12,723 nt of DNA. Origin: Victivallales bacterium. Its GTDB lineage: Bacteria > Verrucomicrobiota > Lentisphaeria > Oligosphaerales > Oligosphaeraceae. A model generated the notes under the pieces. That model was not told the DNA's origin, ran no database searches, and was given only the letters and a program-made list of their open reading frames with translations. The translations under genes and the position numbers were made by a program. Shown in pieces: positions 7,581-12,723 of the stretch; the first letter of the stretch is position 1, and every line of letters begins with the position of its first letter. Location: contig JAFYIW010000345.1 of assembly GCA_017538465.1 (NCBI GenBank), forward strand, positions 1 to 12,723. Reading direction: 5' to 3'.

Positions 7581-8704
7581 CAGGCTATTCCTCCCGCCTT
7601 GGGCAAGAACTGCGCCAAGGCATTTTCCAGCGCGACCTCGGTGGGCACGCCGGTAGTCGTGCTGGCCAGAAGCGCGTCCCGCAGGACAACAATGGCGCGG
7701 ATGAGTTCCTCTGGACGGTAGGCCAACGCCGCGTCCGCCGCAAATTTGATTCGCCAGGCATTCTGAGTCGCCCAAGGCGCGTCGCCATCGGCCAGTTCGC
7801 GTTTCCTGGCGCTGTCCAGTCCGTCAATGTGGTTCTTCAAATCCATCGAGGTCCGCAGACGGTTCTCCGCCATATACAGCCGGATGGAGAGATTCTGCAG
7901 GAATGTCCGCGACAATGACGTCAGCAACTGCCGTGCGATGACGGCGGGTTCCTTGGAACGTGCCAGCAGCATCTCGACCATGGACAGCGAAGTCGCCAAA
8001 TCCCGTTTGCCGACGGGATCGGTCAGTCCCCAGTTCTCCTGGTCGCCGTATGGCGGGCACATCTCGCGCACGGCTTCCGGCGGGATGGGCTGCCCGGCCC
8101 CCGCATAGCAAATCAGTTTTTCCAGCTCGCCCTCGATGAGCGAGGTGTCCGCCCCCAGCGCATCCACCAGCAGTTCAGTGACCTCATACGAGAGGGTGAC
8201 GCCCTTTTCACGGGCGACCGCCGCCAGGCAGCCCTTCATGTCCTCCCGCCACCCTTTCCGCATGGTGTTGGGGCGACTTTTCCAAATGACCTCGCCCTGC
8301 TCCGAGCAGGTCTTGGCCAGCGGCTTGGCTGGGTCGCAATCGGGACCGTCCAGCACCACATAGACCTCATCGGGGAGTCCTTTGGCAAATTCCCCGGCGA
8401 GGCGCCTCAGCTCCATCGGGTCATTTTTGACGCGTGCGCCGGGCTCCTGCCCGAACCCAGTGAAATGCTTCAGCCAGATGGTCTTGCGTCCACCCAGAAA
8501 AGACGGCGTTCGAATGGCGGAGAGCAGCTTGCCTATCAGTTCCGCCCGCGGACCACGGTCGTCTTCGCCGATGACCTCCGTCGCAAACGGGTCCGGCGAT
8601 TCGCCGGCCAAGTCGACGAAGAGGCGCTCGGCCTCCGTCTGGATGGCGGACTCGTCATCCCCGCTGACCAGGAAAAGTCTAGGATTTGCGTTCTTTTTAG
8701 CCAC
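7580..8704 (-). CDS. holA: DNA polymerase III subunit delta
   Basis: The delta subunit of the clamp loader, which opens the beta sliding clamp during replication. The sequence is diverged but carries family marks: an N-terminal RLFLVSGDDESAIQTEAERL strand-loop-helix, TPSFLGGRKTIWL in the position of the usual SLFGxRRLV strand, DTSLIEGELEKLICYAG matching the conserved NELEKL helix, and LTDPVGKRDLATSLSMVEMLL matching the family's FxLxDAIxxRD block. The frame is open to 8818. I place the start at GTG 8704 (MAKKNANPRLF, 374 residues) because the family usually begins a few residues before this first strand. The start is uncertain, since GGAG lies only one base before it. First gene of the holA-GAF-argH run. 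Confidence 0.88.
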   Translation of the reverse strand: MAKKNANPRLFLVSGDDESAIQTEAERLFVDLAGESPDPFATEVIGEDDRGPRAELIGKLLSAIRTPSFLGGRKTIWLKHFTGFGQEPGARVKNDPMELRRLAGEFAKGLPDEVYVVLDGPDCDPAKPLAKTCSEQGEVIWKSRPNTMRKGWREDMKGCLAAVAREKGVTLSYEVTELLVDALGADTSLIEGELEKLICYAGAGQPIPPEAVREMCPPYGDQENWGLTDPVGKRDLATSLSMVEMLLARSKEPAVIARQLLTSLSRTFLQNLSIRLYMAENRLRTSMDLKNHIDGLDSARKRELADGDAPWATQNAWRIKFAADAALAYRPEELIRAIVVLRDALLASTTTGVPTEVALENALAQFLPKAGGIA

Positions 8705-8822
8705 GCTCCATACTATAACCTGAATCCATGAATTTGAGCGAACGGAAACCATGGGCCGCATCATCGCCTCGGACATGTCCAACCAGGCAGGCAGAGCCGT
8801 CAGAATTCGCGGATTCAAGTAT

Positions 8823-8830
8823 ATTATAAT
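8823..8830. promoter_or_regulatory. Palindromic -10-like element in the divergent holA / SH3-protein region
   Basis: Positions 8823-8830 read ATTATAAT, which gives a perfect TATAAT on the plus strand (8825-8830) and on the minus strand (8828-8823). It lies in the 199-nt AT-richer gap between the divergent holA (start about 8704) and the plus-strand secreted protein (start 8904). A plus-strand start near 8837 would give a leader of about 67 nt. I see no good -35 hexamer at 16-18 bases on either side, so it is only a candidate. No RNA gene or small gene is evident in the rest of the gap. Confidence 0.4.
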
Positions 8831-8903
8831 CTTTGTACTGTAATCCGCTTCTTCGTGTCGGCGCGTTCAAAGCCGCCTTCTCCGCTCTAATCAGGATACT
8901 TCC

Positions 8904-10811
8904 ATGCGTCATCATCTCCTTCGGACTCTCGCGGTTCTATTCCTCTGCTGCGCCTTGCCCGCTTCCCATGCGGACGACCAGCCTGGCCACGTCAAAGGCA
9001 ACGGCGTGATTCTGCGCGCCAACCACGCCACCTATTATGAAAGTCTGGCCAAACTGCAGGACAGCACACCGCTGGCCATCGTTTCGCGGCAGGGCGACTG
9101 GGTCGAAGTGCGCCTTCCTGTCCAAATCAAGGGATGGATTCAGAAAGACCGGGTGGACGACTCCTTCACGGTACTGGACGCCATCTGCCCGATTTACACC
9201 GCCCCCGGCATCTACTTTACTGCCTTCTACACTGCGGCGCAGGGCGAGAAGCTGACTCCCGAGGGCAGCACGGACGGAGACTGGCTATGCGTCTATGCCC
9301 CCGCCAACGCCACTGGCTGGATCCATGCCGATTATGTCGGCGAGGGCGCCCCGACGCCTCCTCCTGCCCCCTCCCCCTCTGCCGCGGTCGCCGAGACGCC
9401 ATCCATGGATGCCTCGGCGGCTCTGGAAAGCGCCACGCTGGCCGCGCGCACGCTGGCCATCCGGCAGGAACAGGAACGCCAAGAGCAGGAAATGCAGCAG
9501 GAACAGGAACGCCTGGACACGCTGCGGCTTCAGGCAGATGAATTGAAGGAGGAGACCGCCCGCCATAACAGCGAAGTGGAGGCGCTTCAGGCGGAGGCGC
9601 AGCGGCTGGAGGCGTTGCGCGATGAAGCCCGTGAGAAGGCCCGCCTTGCGGCCGCCGAGCGTGAGGCGGCACTGCTGCAGGAACAGCGCGAGCAGGAAGA
9701 GCTGCTGGCACGGCAGCGCGAGGCCGAGGAGAAGGCCAGACTGGTAGAGGCCGATTCCGCCCGTTGGGAAGCCGAAGCCAAGGAGATGGCCGAGAAGCTG
9801 GCCGCCGCAAAAGAGGAGGCCCGGCGTCGCGAACAGACCGCCCGCGAGGAGGCCGCCGCGATAGCCGCCGAGCAGGAGCTTGCCGAGCAACGCGCACACG
9901 CGGCGCTGGAGCAGGTCCGTCTGGCGGAAGCCCAGCGGGCCGACAGCGAGGCCAGGCAGCAGGAACTCGCCGAGCAGCTGGCAGCCTTGCAGAAAGAAGT
10001 GCAGATGGCCGAGGAACAGGCCGAACTGCTGCGACTGGAGCGTGAGCGAATCGAGGCGACCTCCCGGGAAGAGAGCGCCCGCATTGCGCAGGCCCGCCGG
10101 GAAGCCGAGCGTCTGGAGGCCGAGAAGGCCGCGCAGACCGCACGCATCGAGGCGACCAGGCTGGAGGCCGAACAACTGACGGCGGAGCAGGCCGCCCAGG
10201 CAGCCAAGGTCGAGGAGGCGCGCCGCGAGCAGGAACGTCTTCAGGAGGAATTGGCCAGCGCGGACGCCCGTGTGGAACTTCTGCGTTCCCAGGCCCAAAA
10301 GCGTGAGCAGGAACGCGCCGAGCTGGAGCAACTGCTAAAAGAGGCCGAGGAGTCTGAAATCGGAGACGAAGAACTGGCCCAGAAGATCGCCGGTCTCAAG
10401 GCAAAGGCCGAACAGCGCCAGGCGGAGCAAGCCGCGCTGCGCGCCCGCGCCGAACTGGAGGCGCTTCAGCGGCAGGAAGGCAATCCCGGCGCAGTTGACG
10501 ACTCGTCCATTTCCGCCAGCCCAGAGCAGGCAACATCTGTCGAGGCGCCACCTGCGGAAACCGCCACGGCTCGAAAGCCGCTCGCCAGTTACCAGGGAAC
10601 CATCTACCCCCTGCCCCATCCTGTCCAGGGAGCCACCCACGCGCTCTGGATGGTCAAGGACGGACGACGCGTCGCGGTCTGCTACCTGTTCAGCAGACGA
10701 CTCGCCTTGGATGACTGGCGGGGCGTCGAGGTAGTCGTCACGGGACAGGAGACCAGACCGGAAGGGCTGTCCTATCCCATGCTGCAGGTGCGCGGCATCA
10801 TCCGCCAATAA
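8904..10811 (+). CDS. Secreted SH3-like / long coiled-coil protein
   Basis: The protein has 635 residues. It begins with a signal peptide (likely cleavage after Ala23, SHA-DD), then two bacterial SH3-like domains (about 33-85 and 93-146; note GDWVEVRLP..IKGWIQ and GDWLCVYAP..ATGWIHADYV). A Pro-rich linker (149-160) follows, then a coiled coil of about 340 residues (183-525) rich in Glu, Ala, Arg, Gln and Leu. After a Ser/Pro/Thr linker comes a small beta-type domain (563-635: YQGTIYPL, THALWMVKDG, GVEVVVTGQE, MLQVRGIIRQ), which looks like an OB-type fold. SH3-like repeats in exported bacterial proteins often bind peptidoglycan, so it may be a periplasmic spacer or cell-wall scaffold about 50 nm long if fully helical. 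That role is inference. AGGA lies seven bases before the ATG. It is divergent from holA; galE follows after 66 nt. Confidence 0.85.
   Translation: MRHHLLRTLAVLFLCCALPASHADDQPGHVKGNGVILRANHATYYESLAKLQDSTPLAIVSRQGDWVEVRLPVQIKGWIQKDRVDDSFTVLDAICPIYTAPGIYFTAFYTAAQGEKLTPEGSTDGDWLCVYAPANATGWIHADYVGEGAPTPPPAPSPSAAVAETPSMDASAALESATLAARTLAIRQEQERQEQEMQQEQERLDTLRLQADELKEETARHNSEVEALQAEAQRLEALRDEAREKARLAAAEREAALLQEQREQEELLARQREAEEKARLVEADSARWEAEAKEMAEKLAAAKEEARRREQTAREEAAAIAAEQELAEQRAHAALEQVRLAEAQRADSEARQQELAEQLAALQKEVQMAEEQAELLRLERERIEATSREESARIAQARREAERLEAEKAAQTARIEATRLEAEQLTAEQAAQAAKVEEARREQERLQEELASADARVELLRSQAQKREQERAELEQLLKEAEESEIGDEELAQKIAGLKAKAEQRQAEQAALRARAELEALQRQEGNPGAVDDSSISASPEQATSVEAPPAETATARKPLASYQGTIYPLPHPVQGATHALWMVKDGRRVAVCYLFSRRLALDDWRGVEVVVTGQETRPEGLSYPMLQVRGIIRQ
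9465..9513 (+). repeat. 16-bp direct repeat, 33-nt period, at the coiled-coil start
   Basis: CAGGAACAGGAACGCC occurs perfectly at 9465-9480 and again at 9498-9513. The 33-nt period is 11 codons, an 11-residue (hendecad) step at the beginning of the coiled coil. It encodes QEQER twice. It is a recent or conserved internal duplication, or chance within Gln/Glu-rich codons. Confidence 0.75.
10119..10244 (+). repeat. Tandem 63-nt (21-residue) pseudo-repeat in the coiled coil
   Basis: Residues 406-426 (AEKAAQTARIEATRLEAEQLT) and 427-447 (starting AEQAAQAAKVEEARREQER) align without gaps over three heptads. The DNA copies, 10119-10181 and 10182-10244, are diverged, so this is an old in-frame duplication that kept the heptad phase. 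Confidence 0.65.
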
Positions 10812-10877
10812 ATCGCGTCCCGCCATGCCGGGCGAAGCCTTTTCCCACCCAACCATCACCAGCCACCTTTCATTGCC

Positions 10878-11849
10878 ATGCATGTCTTCATCGCCGGCGG
10901 CGCCGGTTACATCGGCAGCTGCACCACCGAATATCTCCTGGACCATGGCCATCAGGTCACGGTCTTTGACGCCCTGCTCAACGGCCATCGCCAGGCGGTG
11001 GACCCTCGGGCGAATTTTGTGAAAGGCAATCTTGCGGAATTGGACGTCCTTGAGGCGGCGGTGGAGCAGGCCCGGCCTGACGGCATCATCCACTTTGCGG
11101 CGTTCATCGAGGTCGGCGAATCGATGAAAGACCCTCTGAAGTATTTCCGCAACAATGTCGCCAACGCCATCAATCTCTGCCAGGCCGCAGCCGACAACGG
11201 CGTGCGCAAAGTCGTCTTTTCCTCCACGGCCGCAGTATATGGAATGCCCCGGCACCTTCCGATTGCCGAGCAGGAGCCCAAGCAGCCCATCAACCCCTAC
11301 GGCGAATCCAAACTGATGTTCGAGAAGATTCTAGACTGGCAACATCAGCTCCGTGGTTTGCAGTACACCGCGCTGCGCTACTTCAATGCGGCCGGCGCCA
11401 CTCAGGCGCATGGGGAAGACCACCATCCCGAAACACACCTCATCCCGCTGGTCATGCAGGCGGCCACCGGAGAGCGCAGGCAGATTTTCATCTACGGGGA
11501 TGACTACGACACGCCTGACGGCACCTGCAGTCGGGACTACATTCATGTGTTGGATCTCGCCCAGGCGCATCTGCTCGCTCTGGAATCCGACTACTGCGGT
11601 TCATTGAACCTGGGGACTGGCGGCGGGAACTCCGTCAAGCAGGTCATCGACGCCGTCCGCCGAGTCTGCGGACATGACATCCCGGTGGAAATCGCCCCGC
11701 GGCGGCCGGGCGACCCGGCCCGGCTCGTCGCGGACTCCGCGGCCGCCAAGCGCATTCTGGGCTGGAAGCCCCAATTCGAGAATCTGGATGCCATCGTCGA
11801 GTCCGCCTGGGCGTGGAAACAGCGGCATCCTCACGGCTACCAGGAATAG
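10878..11849 (+). CDS. galE: UDP-glucose 4-epimerase
   Basis: Interconverts UDP-glucose and UDP-galactose in the cytoplasm, for galactose use and for supplying surface-sugar precursors. The 323-residue protein is an extended short-chain dehydrogenase with the usual length. The NAD-binding motif GGAGYIG (7-13) is followed by VFD with Asp31. FSSTAAVYG carries Thr117 in the place of the catalytic Ser, a common GalE variant, and NPYGESK carries the catalytic Tyr141 and Lys145. RYFNAAGA and YGDDYDTPDGTCSRDYIHV are the classic GalE substrate-binding blocks. A UDP-N-acetylhexosamine or UDP-pentose epimerase is possible. The ATG at 10878 has no visible Shine-Dalgarno. The preceding gap (10812-10877) has no clear terminator, so read-through from the upstream gene is possible. 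Confidence 0.94.
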   Translation: MHVFIAGGAGYIGSCTTEYLLDHGHQVTVFDALLNGHRQAVDPRANFVKGNLAELDVLEAAVEQARPDGIIHFAAFIEVGESMKDPLKYFRNNVANAINLCQAAADNGVRKVVFSSTAAVYGMPRHLPIAEQEPKQPINPYGESKLMFEKILDWQHQLRGLQYTALRYFNAAGATQAHGEDHHPETHLIPLVMQAATGERRQIFIYGDDYDTPDGTCSRDYIHVLDLAQAHLLALESDYCGSLNLGTGGGNSVKQVIDAVRRVCGHDIPVEIAPRRPGDPARLVADSAAAKRILGWKPQFENLDAIVESAWAWKQRHPHGYQE

Positions 11850-11857
11850 CGACCGTT

Positions 11858-12723
11858 GTGACCAAGCGCTCAGCCATCTCCATTGCCTTGCGCGTCATCT
11901 TCATGATGCTGGCGGCCGGCCTGCTTTGGTACACGGTTCGGCACACGGATGCGGATGTCGTCGCCGCCCTGCGCACTGGCGCAAAGGTACCGCTGGTCAC
12001 TGCGCTGCTGCTATACGGCTTCGCCCAAGTGCTGGGAGCCTGGCGCTGGAAAATCCTTCTGTCAGTCCAGGGCTTCCAGCTGTCCTTGTGGACGGCCCTG
12101 CGCCTGACGCTCACGGGAAATTTCTTCAGCCTCATCATCCCCGGCGCCGTGACGGGCGACATTCTCAAAATCGCCTGCGCCACCCAAAAATACCCCGGCA
12201 AGGCCACCGAGTTGACGCTGGTGGACCTCATTGACCGCGTCATTGGACTCTCGGGCATCTTCTTCGCCGCCGCCGGGGCGACGCTGCTCTGCGTCCGTCT
12301 GCTTCCCGGATTCTTCGCCGACAGCGACTCCTGGATGTTCACCTTGGCCATCATGGCCATCAACCTGGGATGCATCGGCACCATTCTGCTCTATGTCATC
12401 TGGCGCCTCCAGAAACGCTGGATGGCCTGGCGCTGGATCCAGTCGTCCTGCCGGTTTCTGAAACGCCATTGTCCCGCCGGACTCCAAAACATCCTGCGAC
12501 GCATGAACGCCGCGCTGGCGCTCTACCGCGGGCAGGAGCGGATTCTCCTAAAGGCGCTTCTCCTGTCCGTGGTCATTCACCTTACGGTCTCCACCACCGT
12601 CTTCTGCCTGGGGCGCGCCCTGCACGAACGGCAAATGACCTACGGACAATATGCGCTGACCACGCAATTGGCCAACGTGACGGGGCTCATCCCCGTCACG
12701 CCAGGCGGCATTGGTCTGCGAGA
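11858..12723 (+). CDS. Flippase-like / LPG synthase transmembrane-region protein (3' end outside window)
   Basis: An open frame of 288 complete codons runs off the window, so the C-terminus is missing. It has about seven hydrophobic segments (near residues 5-23, 43-60, 78-97, 125-150, 160-182, 232-252, 263-285). Two family marks of the UPF0104 / lysylphosphatidylglycerol-synthase membrane region are visible: GNFFSLIIPGAVTGDILKI (about 83-101) and LIPVTPGGIGLR (about 277-288). Members occur as the membrane half of MprF and as stand-alone proteins next to glycan genes, where they are proposed to move or modify lipids. The GTG start is 8 nt after the galE stop, with AGGA 12 bases before it. An in-frame GTG lies further upstream inside galE. 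The close spacing suggests an operon with galE and an envelope role, but the substrate is unknown. Confidence 0.85.
   Translation, partial: MTKRSAISIALRVIFMMLAAGLLWYTVRHTDADVVAALRTGAKVPLVTALLLYGFAQVLGAWRWKILLSVQGFQLSLWTALRLTLTGNFFSLIIPGAVTGDILKIACATQKYPGKATELTLVDLIDRVIGLSGIFFAAAGATLLCVRLLPGFFADSDSWMFTLAIMAINLGCIGTILLYVIWRLQKRWMAWRWIQSSCRFLKRHCPAGLQNILRRMNAALALYRGQERILLKALLLSVVIHLTVSTTVFCLGRALHERQMTYGQYALTTQLANVTGLIPVTPGGIGLR

Noticed and set aside
9217..10331. Long minus-strand frames (308 and 348 codons) opposite the coiled-coil gene
   Set aside because: They are products of the repetitive Glu/Ala/Gln codon pattern read on the other strand, with skewed Leu/Gly or Pro/Arg composition. The plus-strand protein has a signal peptide and recognisable domains.

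Overview
The window is a GC-rich bacterial chromosomal segment of mainly housekeeping genes mixed with lineage-specific envelope proteins. No mobile element, CRISPR array, integrase or toxin-antitoxin pair is visible. The C-terminus of one large membrane protein carries a motif pattern (helix, Gly-x-x-Pro, L-x-x-LVP, LP-DP) that I associate with proteins of the Planctomycetes-Verrucomicrobia-Lentisphaerae group. Together with the SH3/coiled-coil secreted protein this suggests a PVC-group anaerobe, perhaps Lentisphaerota. The sequence alone does not prove this.

Left part, all on the minus strand. Read in the direction of transcription from about 8.7 kb down to 0: DNA polymerase III delta subunit (holA), a GAF-domain protein, argininosuccinate lyase (argH), a secreted protein of unknown function, a seven-TM protein with a large extracytoplasmic domain, then acetate kinase (ackA), phosphotransacetylase (pta), tRNA-Arg(CCU) and a rho-independent terminator. 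holA and the GAF gene overlap by one base (TGATG), and the GAF gene and argH are 15 nt apart, so these three are very likely one operon. The two envelope genes are 24 nt apart and form a pair. ackA and pta are 42 nt apart and have their own upstream gap of 175 nt with a candidate promoter. The tRNA sits 47 nt beyond pta, and the only clear terminator is the one after the tRNA.

Right part, plus strand. A roughly 200-nt AT-richer divergent region (8705-8903) holds a palindromic ATTATAAT. Downstream are a secreted protein (two SH3-like domains, about 340 residues of coiled coil, and a small C-terminal beta domain), UDP-glucose 4-epimerase (galE), and, 8 nt after galE, a polytopic protein of the LPG-synthase/flippase-like family that runs off the window end.

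Roles: ackA-pta make the acetyl-CoA to acetate route that yields ATP (or its reverse, acetate assimilation). argH is the last step of arginine synthesis. holA is the clamp-loader delta subunit. The galE/flippase-like pair points to cell-surface polysaccharide or lipid metabolism. I do not see a convincing undescribed multi-gene system. The best candidates for a second look are the two-gene envelope cassette (2626-5334), the SH3/coiled-coil protein, and the GAF protein coupled to holA.
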